DNA of 64,000 bases from Dipteronia dyeriana (lineage: Eukaryota > Streptophyta > Magnoliopsida > Sapindales > Sapindaceae): contig CM065299.1 in the NCBI GenBank assembly GCA_032871835.1, positions 98,524,652 through 98,588,651 of the forward strand, written 5' to 3'. The notes under the pieces were generated by a model. It was given only the letters and a program-made list of their open reading frames with translations. It did no database searches and was not told the DNA's origin. Positions within the stretch are counted from its first letter, which is position 1. Each line of letters starts with the position of its first letter. Positions 25,212 to 37,012 of the stretch are shown piece after piece. A program made the position numbers and the translations under genes.

Positions 25212-26093
25212 TGTCGTATGTAAATTTTACCAAGCATACACGTCATTGACAGGAAGAAGAAAATAGCCAGGTGGACGCCTAAATGGGCACTCGGGAAATA
25301 TCCTACGAGGCATCATTTAAGAGAAGAAAGCCCGAGTAAGCATATATTGAATGAAACCTACTCGGGATCAGTTAACAACACTCAGGACTGGTTAAACAAC
25401 GCTTCCACTTGGGCTCAAACGGCGCTACTCGGGACCATCATGTATTACTCTTACTCGGGAATAAATATGACTCGAGTAAGAACTTGGTGCTTATTTCACA
25501 CGGATTAAGTCATTAAATACGCGAAGATATCCATCCGGAAGTAATCCCAAATAAAATGGAATATTAAGTTAGAAGAGTCCCCAATCAGGAAATAACTTGA
25601 TTTCTTTACGAAAACTACATTCTTATAAGGAAACAAGTCTAAATTGAACTGCACTACTAGAATCTCACTCGATTTCCTTAAGAGACTCCGAAACAGGAAA
25701 GAAGACAAATCAACCTCAAGCAAGTAACCGAATCACAATTAAATACAAAGATCCTGTATTACTTGTATAAGGCAGGTTATAGTTCTATAAGCATATAAAT
25801 AGACCCATAATCTCGTCCAGAAAAGATATAGGCAATTTAGTATACACAACAAGAAACAAAAAAATATAGAGAGAAGAAAGAGAGATCGAGAGCTTGTAAA
25901 CATTATATTTTCATAGTGGATTTTGGCTTGGTTGATCCTTCAACCACCCGTGGACGTTTCTCCGGTCATCGGAGTTTTACCATGTAAAAATTTTGTCTTT
26001 GTTACTCTCTCTGAATCTTTTTCTCTTTGAATTAATAGCCAAAATCCAATCCTTATTGGCTTTTCCGATACAATCCAGAAATCGACGTCAACA
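25212..26093 (+). repeat. 3' LTR of the gypsy element
   Basis: TGTCGTATG to GTCAACA, 882 bp, followed by the ATGCC target duplication. The two LTRs differ by scattered substitutions, for example GGTGTTTATT against GGTGCTTATT, so the insertion is not recent. Confidence 0.92.
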
Positions 26094-26098
26094 ATGCC

Positions 26099-26564
26099 CA
26101 TTAGTCTTTTGACAATTAAGTGATGTTCTATCATTGTGTTTCAAGTTCAAACTGAAGTCACCTATTAGATAATTGAATTAGAACCCAATTGAATTCTGGG
26201 CAATTCCCATATATATATTAGATTGGTGAATCGCTCCATAGTTGTTAAGAAACCCAAATACCACGTCAAAATGAAGTTTCTGTGTGGATTATTTTGTTAA
26301 CCAGATGATTCAATGCAAGAAAAACCCACTTTGTGCCATCAATAAAATTTGATGAAAATAAGTTGACCACATTTATGTATTAGAATGAATCCAGATAAGG
26401 TACCAGGTGTTATTTGAAATTGGTTTGGTGTGAGTACTCAATGTAGAATTTCCAAATCACCTTCTATTATCGACTGAAGGCAGTTCTTTTGTCGCTTACC
26501 TCGTTGAAACTAATCAAATGCAAGCACTGAGAAATCTCTTTTACAACGGGGTCGATAAATTATT
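26099..26564. other. host-like DNA between gypsy element and composite MULE
   Basis: AT-rich sequence without a recognisable gene, LTR or RNA. Confidence 0.5.
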
Positions 26565-26780
26565 GGCACCATTTGGGTGGGTGGGTGGGTGGGTGGGTGG
26601 GGGGTGTTGTGCAAATATCACCATTTAGTGTGATCGGATAAAAATACCCCGTACTATTGAAAAAGATAGAAAGTTGTTGTTTTGTTAGTGTGAAAAAAAC
26701 TAGAGTGAGAAAGAGACCGACGGCAACATAATCGACGACGAAGTGACCAGAACGTGAACGAGAATACACCAGATTTGTTA
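26565..26780 (+). repeat. left terminal repeat of the composite MULE
   Basis: GGCACCATTTGGGTG at 26566 and a second, related CACCATTTAGTGTG at 26618 correspond to GGCACCTATTTCGGTG in the reverse complement of the right end. ATACCCC and GAGAAAGAG motifs further in match the block at 2645-2880. The similarity is imperfect and was judged by eye. Confidence 0.5.
26575..26606 (+). repeat. (GGGT)n run, possible G-quadruplex
   Basis: Seven uninterrupted G-triplets separated by single T, followed by a run of six G, lie in the left end of the MULE. This fits the simple G-quadruplex pattern; whether it folds in the cell is not known. Confidence 0.85.
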
Positions 26781-27009
26781 CGATTGACAGAGGTAATTCT
26801 GTTCATTTTTTTTTCTGGATTTTATAGCTGATAGCTTGCCAATGCATGTTAGACTTGTATTTTGTTGATTGAATTCGTAGATTAGGGTTGAAAACAATAT
26901 CTGAGAATGGTTGTGGTTTAGGTTAGGGTTTGAAATTAGGTTGAATATGTGATGAGGAAGTTGAAAGTTTGGGTATCGATGAATTGTAATTTTGAGAAAT
27001 TTTGAAGCC

Positions 27010-27735
27010 GAGAATTTTTTTAGCGAAATCGAGGATTTTTAAGTAAGAATTGAGAATATTTTTTAAAGAATCGAACATATTTTTCAAACGGTCGAGATTA
27101 TTTTCAAAAGATCAAGAATATTTTTCAAAGCGATCGAGATTATTTTTAAAAGATCGAGAATATTTTCAAAAGATCGAGATTATTTTTCAAAAGATCGAGA
27201 ATATTTTCAAACGATCGAGATTATTTTTCTAACGATCGAGAATAGTTTTCAGAAGATCGAGAATATTTTCAAACGATCGAGATTATTTTCAAAAGATCGA
27301 GAATATTTTTCAAAACGAGAATATTTTTCAAACGATCGAGATTATTTTTCAAAAGATCGAGAATATTTTTAAAACGATCAAGATTATTTTTCAAACGATC
27401 GAGAATAATTTTCAGACGATCGACATTATTTTCCAAATGATCGAGATTATTTTTAAAAGATAGAGAATATTTTTCAAACGATCGAGAATATTTTTCCAAA
27501 GATCTAGAATATTTTTCAAACGATCGAGATTAGTTTTCAAACGATTGAGAAAATTTTTCAGAAGATCGAGAATATTTTCCAAACGATCGAGATTATTTTC
27601 CAAAGATCGAGAATATTTTTTGAACGATCAATCGCGATTATTTTTCAAAAGATCGAGAATATTTTTCAAACGATCAAGATTATTTTCAAACGATCGAGAA
27701 TATTATCAAAGGATTGAGAATATATTTCATAGAAC
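27010..27735 (+). repeat. 20-21-bp minisatellite, GATCGAGA type
   Basis: About 34 units of the form TTTTTCAAACGATCGAGATTA follow one another with a 20- or 21-bp step (for example GATCGAGA at 27193, 27213 and 27234). The two most common variants end in TTA or ATA and begin with AAACG or AAAAG. The array lies between the left MULE end and the first exon of the Ulp1-like gene, in its probable 5' leader or first intron. Lysine/arginine/leucine frames here result from 21-bp phasing. Confidence 0.92.
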
Positions 27736-27781
27736 CGAGTTTTTCCCAATTTACTTATGTATTGTTTCTATGACATTGCAG

Positions 27782-30700
27782 TTGAGGAGCAGGTTAAAGG
27801 ATTTCTTTAAAACTCTAGAGGGAGATTGGTTCAAGGGAAAATTGACTCGACATGACCATTTTGAAGCCCTCGCCTGTATAGACAATGCATTGAACCTGGT
27901 CCTAGAAGATTTTGTTGTTGAGGATTGGCGTCGTTTCATGGCGTCGTTTCAGGTATTTCATGTCGATGCACCGGGAGATGAATTTTTCTGGTCATGTTAT
28001 CCATCAGCTATTGTTGCAGGAGTTGGACCATGACGGGCCAACAAATGAGTTGCGGTTTCTGTTACAGAACCATGTGGTGAGGTTTTCAAAGGTGGAATTT
28101 GCCTCATCACCAGATTACGTTTTGGAGTTGTACCAGACACTGGTCTGTATGTTGCAGTGGAGAATGGCATACATCAGCGGTAATTTCCTAGAGCCGATGA
28201 GGTATCGTTGGAGGAGTTAAGGGTTGTTCTTACCCTCGGAGAGTTACAAGAGGCGTACGATGCTGTGAAGTTGTGCCTCATATACATGTTGAACTGGATA
28301 TTGATGGGGGTGGACGAGAGATTCAAGATTCTAATTTGGCAGTTTCGGTTGGTGGAGACCTCACTGCCTTCGATGCTTTCCCATAGGGTTCCCACGTATA
28401 TAGGCATTCTATTTTGTCATTCAAGCATGCGTCACCCCGATGACGTGAGGAGAGAGGCCAGCAGTGATAGGGCGATGTTGTACATCAACATTTACGGTCT
28501 GTCGCATGCCCTCTTAGTAAGAACTTTGAATTACAAAATGGACTTTATATTTCGTTGCCTAAATTTTTTGGATTCTAACTGTACTTATCTTTGATGCAGA
28601 TATTTTCTTTCGAGGTGATCCCCCAGCTAGGCATCGATTTTGGCGCCAGAAGGGTTACTGAACTTTCTCCTCGTATGTTGAAGTGGGAGTTGACAAAATA
28701 ACCTAGAGGGAAAAAGATGGCCAAGATTTTCAATGTTAGGGTATGTATTTAATTTGTTAATCATTATATTAGTTACTATGTTTACAATGACATTCTTTTA
28801 ACTAAGTTTTCAGATGTTTACGAGGGAGGAAATCGTGCTCACAATAGCTGATGAGGAAGCATTGTACTTCGCAGGCCTAAACGATGGGGGGGATGGGGGA
28901 ACCTGTATCTAGAGAAGGATAGGGTTCATCTTCCTTCTGTCCCTGATCAGACTACTGCTGGTGGAAGCCATGGAGATTGTTCAGAGGAAGAGGGTAGGGG
29001 AGGGAGGCACAGTGATACTAAGGCTTCTGACCCATCATGCTCGAGTTTTATTGCCATGGACACTGACGGATCTGAGACGTCTCCTCGGCGAGTGAGCCAT
29101 AGAAGGGTTCAGTTTACCAACCCTAGATTTGGTGCATCTAGAGGGGATTCCTATGCAGGCATTGGATGTGATGTGGAGGTAAGTTGGGATGATAGTTTCG
29201 TTTTTATTAACGCAACCTGTAAAGTGTTTTAGTACAACAAGGTTGACATGAATTCAGGCCGCATGGGAACATCATTTCAATGAGTTACGTGAAGCCCTCT
29301 AAAAGAGTGAGGATGATAGACAACTGCAGCACTGGGAGTTGCTAGATACGATCCGAAGAGCGAGGAGGATCTATATGAGCAACATCAGGAGTTGCTCGCA
29401 TTGATCGAGAGGCTTCTAGGCATCATCACACATACGTACCGGGATGGTCCACATGGTCCTGATCCTGACTTTACTCCCGGATATAGGACAAGTGGATATA
29501 CCAGGGGGACAGATATCACTGACGTTCGTAGGGAGGATCCACATACTTGAGGGGCAGTTCCGGAGAGTGAGGTTCACCAGTTTACCGGAGATACACGGCT
29601 TGTTACACCTACATCAGCAAGTTCATTGGTCGAGCGACAGTCAGCCCCTCTGATCGAGCAACAAACTCCCACTCCACCTCCCCTATCGGTCGAGCAGTAG
29701 CCTCCTCCTCCATCTTCCCCATCGGTCGAGCAGCAGCCTCCCCCTCCGCCTCCCCCTCCACCTCCCCCATCGATCGAGCAGCAGCCTCCCCCTCCACCTC
29801 CCTCATCAGTGGAGCAGCAGCCTCCCCCTCCACCTCCCCCTCAACTGCCTCCATCGATCGATCGACAACTGCCCCCTCCACCCCCTACATCCATCCAGCC
29901 TCAAGGGGGACATACCTCCTCATCGTACCACACCCTAGCGGGGGGAGTTCGATTGGAGATACGCATACTGAAGCGCGGTTGGCAGTTGCTCAACTCGTAC
30001 ACATATCCCTACCACTGAAAAAGGCTAAGGTAATACTTCAACCTTCAGACCACATTTTTGATCCTCATGGACTGGTGGATGGTGACCAGTTGAAGGCTTA
30101 CTGAGCCTTCAAGAAGAACATAAACAGGGAAAGGTAAGTAATTTTTTTTCTATTAAGGTGGCATGGTTTCTTCTATTCAATTAAATATTTGTGTTGCTAA
30201 TGGGAAATTAATACAGACGTAATGTGGACGTGCTGGAGCCAGTTGATGCTGCATGGTTCTATCGGATGTAGACCAACTTCTTGGAGTTTGAGGATGAGGT
30301 ACGATGAACCAGTCATTTTCTATATATTGTTTGTTTTAGATATGATACACTCATAATACTTTATTATATGTATATACTCCCAGGAAATGGATGCGTACCT
30401 CCATATTTTTTGGAAGCGTCTGCAAGCATTCCTGATTGCGTACAACCAGATGATCAACATATTGGATACGTAATTTTTTGTAAGTATTCCTCAAAAGTCG
30501 TGATTACGTATGCTTTTAAGTTAGCTTGTAAAACATTACTAAATTTTTATCGATGAAATGTTTATACAATCTTATTTGGAGGTCCAATACAGGAGAATGA
30601 TGCCTCGTGATGCTCACAGGAAGATCACCATGGCACGGTGGAATGTGCAGGGGTCCTGGTGGACCAATGAGGACCTTACGATGGTGCGTGGTGGTGCCCC

Positions 30701-31317
30701 AATTGGAAGCCGTCCGTGGCTCGAGGTTGACATGGTAAGTGTTACTTGTTTTGTAATTTTTTGTTATAAATGGATTTGTACATCCTAACACCTTCTTTTT
30801 ACGTTTACAGGTCCTGATGCTATGCAACATTTGGCACCAACATTGGCTATTGGTGACTGTCGACCTCACTCACGGGACGATGTTCATTGTTGACCCCTGG
30901 AGACAGGATGTCACAGTGAATATCTGGAAGCAGCAGGTAGCCCCCTTGTGTTTGTTTTTGCCCACGTTGTTACATCAGACCGATTTTCATACTGCGCGTT
31001 CGCCTGACCATGAGACGTTCCCCAAGAAGAATATGCCCTTCTCAGTCAATGTGGTGTCTGCAACCCGTGTCTCCCAGCAGAAGAAATCGTAAGACATTTT
31101 GTTTTCATTTACTTTGAGTTTGAGTTATTAAAAGATTATTGTTTTATTAATGCATGTTAATGTGTCCAACTGTAGGGGTAACTATGGTCCCCACACATTG
31201 AGATTGATCAAGTACATTCTGGCGGACAGGAAAGCTTTTGATTAGTCAGAAGACGATTTGGAGATCATTCGGGAGAAGATGGCAGTTGAGATTTTTTCAA
31301 ACTCCCGGGCCGTTTAG
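27782..31317 (+). pseudogene. Ulp1-like protease gene (DUF1985 + C48), MULE-borne
   Basis: An acceptor ends at 27781. The first exon encodes a DUF1985 domain (FMSMHREMNFSGHV, NHVVRFSKVEF, LRFGVVPDTG), with frameshifts near 27955 and 28100. Later exons include 28601-28739 and others bounded near 29179/29258, 30133/30217, 30298/30384, 30734/30811 and 31089/31176. A proline-rich repeat linker lies at about 29640-29920. The C-terminal Ulp1/C48 SUMO-protease-like domain has its histidine at 30841-30843 (HWLLVTVDL) and aspartate at 30892-30894 (IVDPW). In the last exon the expected D-C-G reads N-Y-G, so the nucleophile cysteine is replaced by tyrosine (31183-31185). In-frame stops occur in at least four exons. 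The role of such genes in MULEs is unknown. Confidence 0.85.
29640..29920 (+). repeat. proline-rich coding minisatellite
   Basis: A unit encoding SIEQQ or SVEQQ followed by a run of prolines (CTCCCCCT blocks with TCGAGCAGCAG) repeats about five times with variable length, in the linker of the Ulp1-like gene. The Glu/Ala/Gly-rich frame on the opposite strand is its shadow. Confidence 0.8.
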
Positions 31318-33360
31318 TTTTATGTAGTAATTCTTCTGTATATGTACCATTTTTTTTGTATAAAAATGTTTACATTGAAATAAAATTCTATTTTAATTTT
31401 TGTTTCCTTTTCAACTATCATAAATCACTAGTGTAACACTAATTGGAAATCCTATTTAATTAAAATTGAAATTCAGTTATTGAACAAGTCATACGAACAA
31501 AATTTCACAATGTTATCATCACAACGCCTAAAATCATTCCATGGTGGAGTTTCTGGTCTGTTGTAGCCAACTGAATGACAGATTCTACACTTGTGTCTGT
31601 ATTCCTTAGGAACAACTATGCTCGATCCTTCATTAATCAAACCTGGGTTAGAACATCTCCTGGAATTATGCCATGGTTGTCCACATCTTCTATAGTTTTG
31701 TGTAGTTGCCCTATCTGGAGATGATGTACCCGCCTTCGAGCCGTTTGCTTGTCTCTGAGATTGGATTCAAAGCTACCCTCTCAGCGATGTCAGATGGCAC
31801 AACCCAAGTGGAAAGATGTCCAACGGGTATAATAGGAATCGAGTACGAGTCAATAAGTGTTTGTCTCTTGTAGAAATCCGCACACAGGGATATGAAATCC
31901 ATGTTTTGGTCTGTGTAAAAACAATGAATACAATGAGATTCACGTTGCAGTAGTATTAACCATATACTAAAATGTATGATGTACCTTACGGCAGCGAGCG
32001 CATGAGAACATAGAAGTTGGTCCATTTGGATTTTATTGCATGTGCAGGTCTTTTGGGCTAAGTCAACGGTCTACTGTTTTCCAAACCGCTTTATAGAGAA
32101 TATGTTCCAGTCAACAGGATTTATAGTCATAAAATTGCACTTCTCCACACGTTTTAGGATCATAAGATGTGCTGCGTCGGTCAATTGATGACGCATGGAC
32201 TGTGCAGCGCTGTGACGATTGTGAAACCAACGTTGTAGAATATTCCTAATGAACTCTGCTAGAGTCAACATAGGTAGTTACCATGCAAATTTTAGGCATG
32301 AGTTTATGCATTCTACAGCATTTGTTGTCATCACCCTGTACCTCCTGTTGGGGCAGTGTACACGGGACCACTTGTGTGGACCGGTATCAATTACGTAAAC
32401 ATATACATTGAGTGCAAGTTTCGTAACTCTTCCATGTGCTGGTTATATTCTAACTCGATGTACGCTCGGGCTGTTTTGTCCATTATTGCGGCAACATCCT
32501 TTCTGTGATATCGCTTTTTAATATTTTTAGAAAAGTGCCAGCAATATATGGTATGGGTGGCATAAGGGAACACTTTAGAAATCCCTGCTTTAATACTTGC
32601 ATGACAATCAGAAATGAATACCAAATCATCTTTATGGCCAAGGGAAACTTTCAAGCAATCCAAAAACCACTCCCATGATAGGTTGTTCTCTGAGTCACCG
32701 TAGCCAAAAGTAATGGGACAAACATGTTCATTCCCATCATGTGCAGTTGTAACAAACATTGTACCCCTGAATCTTCCCTTTAAATGGGTACCATGAACGA
32801 AAATAACTGTACGCAGAAACCTCCAGAAACCTCTAAGTGTGGCACCCAACGACATGAAAAAGTAGAGGAATTTACCATCTTCATCGCACTGTAAGTCTGA
32901 TTGTTCCAGGATTTTTTTCTTCCAACACGTAATTGAATGATGGCAGTAGTTGGAAGATTTCCTCATGCGATCCATAGGTCAGTGACAACGTATAATCGAG
33001 AGCTTGATATGCCTTACTGTACATTATTTGAATGTCATACATTGTTTTCATGTTGGCGATTATGTCCTTAGGAAGCATTAGTCGACCATCCTGTTGTTGC
33101 AATTTAGGTGCAGCCACATCTCCAATTATGACTGCACTAACTTGTCGATGCAGTGAATCTCCTTTAACGGACAAGTATGTTCGTTTACAAAACTTCTTAC
33201 TTGGAAGTATGTCATTTCATTTCTCCTCACCGCTCTTAACTTCCACGTACAGTTGTCCATCAAACAAACCAGATGTAACGTTGTCTTGTTCGACTTTTTC
33301 ACCTTCCACTCGAAGTTGTGCCGCATTGCAAAATGCCCAACCAATCTATTCAAATCCTTT

Positions 33361-34447
33361 TGTAAGTTTGTTGGTTTTTTGATTGGCTTACTTCGATTGA
33401 CAAACCATATTTGGGGATAATTATGTAAGGGTAGCTTAGACCGGCCTTGCTCATGATCAGGTTCAAGCTCCAAAGGTATTTCTTTTGCTTGACTTCATTT
33501 GAAGAGATTTAGTGCACACACTCACTTTCATCCATTTTTTTGATCACTTTGCATTTGTGCTTAATTGTCTCATGGTGTGATATTGTTGTTCTCTATTGCT
33601 TGTATAATTGATTGTATTTTGTAACTAAATTGCCATGTCATGTTAGGCATTAGGATGCAATCCTTTTACCTCCTCTTTCTCTTGCAAAATTTATATATGA
33701 GTGTGAAAGAAGCTAGCAGTGCGCCACTCAAGCGGTGCTAGCACCAACACATGTTTCCAATGGTTTTTCATTGGTGGCGCGCTGGTCGTCATGCGTACCA
33801 CACCAGCGTAACTTTTCTAGTGGTTTGTCATTGGTATCATGCTGGTTGTCATGCTCACCACACCAGCGTAACTCATCCAGTGGTTTGTCATTGGTAGTGC
33901 GCCACTGCCCTACGCTACTCCTCTGGCGCCCAACACAAAAATAGGTTGTGTGCTGGTGGTGCACTACTCGACCAGCGCTACCACCAATACACAATACGTC
34001 TTTTGGGATTAGGATTGTGGCTAAGTGGTTAGTGCACAAGGTTGATGATCCAAAATCACTATTAAGGCCTTCTAGGTAGAGTGAAAGGGTTAGTAACTTG
34101 AGAATATGACGGGAGGTCAACCTAGGTTGTAAACTTTCATTCAATAGTGGATTTTAAGGATCGAGTGTGGCGCACTGAACAACCCATGGTTTTTTCCATT
34201 TGGAGGGTTTCCACGTATATATTACATGTTGTTATTGCTTTTTGTTTATTGTTATTTATTTGAACACTTGGTAGAATGGGGTAGATTTGATAATATTGAT
34301 TAATTCAAGAAATTGGTAATCAATCGGGTAGAATGGGGTAGATTGGATAATATTGATTAATTCATAAAATTGGTAATCAATCTGATTAAAAACCTATTCA
34401 CCCCCCCTCCTCTAGGTTTATAGACACACACTTTCTAGGGAATTTAA
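33361..34447 (+). repeat. Sirevirus-like solo LTR G, 1087 bp
   Basis: It begins TGTAAGTTTGTTGG with the family signature GATTGGCTTACTTCG and ends CTAGGGAATTTAA (the usual CA changed to AA). A perfect target duplication CCTTT flanks it at 33356-33360 and 34448-34452, so the borders are secure. It sits in the DNA-binding region of the MULE transposase gene, and the MULE coding sequence continues in frame on both sides once the LTR and one duplicate are disregarded. Confidence 0.95.
33741..33920 (+). repeat. 60-bp x 3 GC-rich tandem repeat in LTR G
   Basis: TGGTTTTTCA/TGGTTTGTCA recurs at 33761, 33821 and 33881, exactly 60 bp apart, with GCTGGT(C/T)GTCATGC and CACACCAGCGTAAC between. Because 60 is a multiple of three, the reverse strand shows a 138-residue frame with 20-residue repeats. 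Confidence 0.9.
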
Positions 34448-34582
34448 CCTTTTTACTAGGAAAAAATTGCCCTTTATAAATCATGCTTGTAGGTTCATGT
34501 TCTACCAAGTTCCTGATTCCACCTATACCAAAAGAGTACGATTCTGCTCTTGGAATTACCCACATTACGGCATTGTCCGAAT

Positions 34583-37012
34583 TGTAGGGAAAAACGGTTC
34601 AAAACGGTTCAAAACGGTTCAAAACACAACGGAAGCGTGAGAAAATAAGAATTAGGGTTTGCGAATATAAAAAATAATTCCCTTTGATTAACTAGAACCT
34701 TAACCCTAGATTAATTGATGTATATAAAAAGTATCGTACCTTTTTCTCGTGACGATTGAACAAGCACCGAATTGATTCCGCAAGATCTTCTAATCTAATC
34801 ACGAGCATGAATCACCTAAGAGTGTGTGCTCCCTTTCTATATCTTTTATACCTGAGGATGGAAACAAAAAAAATCTTGTTCCTTGTTAGTCACAATAATC
34901 CTCCAAGAGAAAAATCCAAGAACGTCCGATCACTTGTGAATTATCAATCAAATTGATTGAAACTCGCGTGAACTTTGATTCGATGTTATACACAAAACCC
35001 TTTTGATGTAAATGATACTAGTGTACTATCGAAAACAAAAACATTCTCATTTTTTCTCTTCTTGGCCGAATTCACACACTATTGCTTAGAGTTGATCGAA
35101 TTTTGTCTAGAGTAAAATCAGATTTTTCTCGCTCAAAATTCCTATGATTGCCGAATTCTTCCCTTAGAAAAATAGGACTGGCCGAAATTCTCTATCAATT
35201 GCCTTAGGGCTGGCCGAATTTCTTATACACATATATATAGGATCATAAATCCTCTCCTAAGAAGGATTTACTTGGTTGGCAAGAATCCTTTCCTTAGGTG
35301 GATTTATTTGGTAGTTAAGAATCCTTTCTAAAAGAAAATCTAACCTCTCCTATATACACATGGGCTAGCCGAAATTCTCTTTGATGTAGATTAGGAGAAT
35401 TTATTCTTTCTTAAGAAGGATTTACTTGATGGACAAGAATCATATCCTTAGGTAGATTTACTTGGTGGTTAAGAATCCTTTTCAAAAAAGAATTCTTTCC
35501 TACACAAAGACTCCTAATCTAACTCAATAGTGTATTTGTAACCATATTAAAAACTTCCTAATTTGATTAGACAAATAATTCATTTTATTTAATCTACTTA
35601 TCAAATATAGTCTTTAACATTAACTATACTACCAACAATAGTATAGTTTTAGGAGACCATCTCCTACTAGGATTTTTTTTTTACTTTTAATTAAATAATT
35701 AATTAATCAACAAATTAATTAATTTCTATTTAATTAAATAATAAAATAAAAATAATATATTTAAGCCATTCTAAATAGCCTTGCCGCCCATACCATATAT
35801 ATGGGACATATATTATTTTTCTTTATTTTATTAAATCCATTAGACCTTAAAAAAGTCCACATGTGAACTAGACCTATTCTTACAAAAAAAAAAAAACAAG
35901 TTCACATGCCTTAATACAATTCTAGATGCACCCCTAAATTGGTCCGGTAGAATATATCAAGTGATTCATGCAAGTCCATGTGGACTGGGGATCTTGGCGG
36001 GCTTTCTAAATTTAAGCTCCAATAGACACAACCCAATCACAATCAATAAATGATTCACTTAGGTCCAATCTATTTAATTTTAGTTCATTCCACTAAAGAA
36101 CTAAAATTGAACTCTTAAATAAAGATAGAATAAGTTGATGTTACTCATTCATACCCTAGACAACCTTATTGGAGAAAATGTGTTCTCGTGAAGAATACCA
36201 GTAATCGCTAAGAGCTCATAGACCGCCTATAGCTCTCCAAGTTACCATATTTACTCATATGACCACATTTTGAACTTGGATATTTTGACTTGTCCAGAAG
36301 CCATGTTTCAATAGACACTATTGAAAACTTAACTTTAAGATTTGATATCCAATACCACAAAACATCCATATGATGATATTCTACTCTTATTTAATAAATG
36401 GAACCACGATGTCCATATCTATAAATGAAGTCCTCTATCGATTAACAAATGAATACCACCAAACTATCGAGGATAGACTATGCTATATAATCGTACTCAT
36501 TGATAGCTCAAATGATAACACTTGCAACCATAAGTCCATCATTTATCTCAGGATTGAGATAGACTCTCCGATTGTCTTCAAATAAAAAATCTTTTATCTA
36601 TTGACGGTTCTAGATAAAGTATTTCATTAAGATCTAATTCAAATGCACCAAGTGCACTAGATTCTTTTGCCCAAAGACACCATACTTTGATGATTTTAGA
36701 CTCATCATAACACATTTGATCCTACTCAAATGCTAGCAAAAGAATCTACAACTTTGCGCTTAACCTTTTATCTTAAGTTGTGAATATTATTCAAGACTAA
36801 CTAAAGAATTGTGTCTACCTCATACATATCTAGATGTATGAACAATTCTTCTTTTCTCATAGTCTTTTGACCTTATGATTATTTACTTTTGACAACTATA
36901 ATAGTTAAACTATAAATGTTTATAAGATTTGTTCAACTAGAAATCACTTTATTATTATGAAAAGATTGTCAAATACATTATTATACTCTTGCTATCGAGT
37001 ATAATCCTAACA
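34583..37012 (-). repeat. copia LTR B (solo), minus strand, 2430 bp
   Basis: On the minus strand it begins TGTTAGGATTATACTCGATA and ends TTCCCTACA, as LTR A does. No primer site or internal sequence adjoins it, and MULE transposase coding sequence lies on both sides, so it is a solo LTR. The flanking pentamers on the minus strand are ATTTT and ATTCG, alike at three positions only; the second agrees with an open MULE frame, so the first may have mutated. Confidence 0.88.

Larger units (their letters stand above)
14132..26093 (+). mobile_element. Ty3-gypsy Tat/Retand-type element, 11,962 bp
   Basis: Both LTRs, a primer-binding site, gag, pol, a polypurine tract and a perfect 5-bp target duplication (ATGCC at 14127-14131 and 26094-26098) are present. 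The domain order protease, RT, RNase H, second RNase H, integrase, a long region after pol, and an antisense gene place it in the Tat lineage near Retand. Every coding region has stops or frameshifts, so this copy is not autonomous. It matches the solo LTR at 9187. Confidence 0.95.

Noticed and set aside
27050..27715. Several Lys/Arg/Phe/Leu-rich reading frames over both strands of the minisatellite
   Set aside because: They arise from 20-21-bp repeats happening to lack stops in phase; no start context or conserved domain. The same holds for the frame at 37926-38180.
29609..29881. 90-residue Glu/Ala/Gly-rich minus-strand frame
   Set aside because: Mirror of the proline-rich linker of the Ulp1-like gene on the plus strand.
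33728..34144. 138-residue minus-strand frame with three 20-residue repeats
   Set aside because: It lies wholly within solo LTR G; the repeat is the 60-bp LTR cassette, whose length is a multiple of three.
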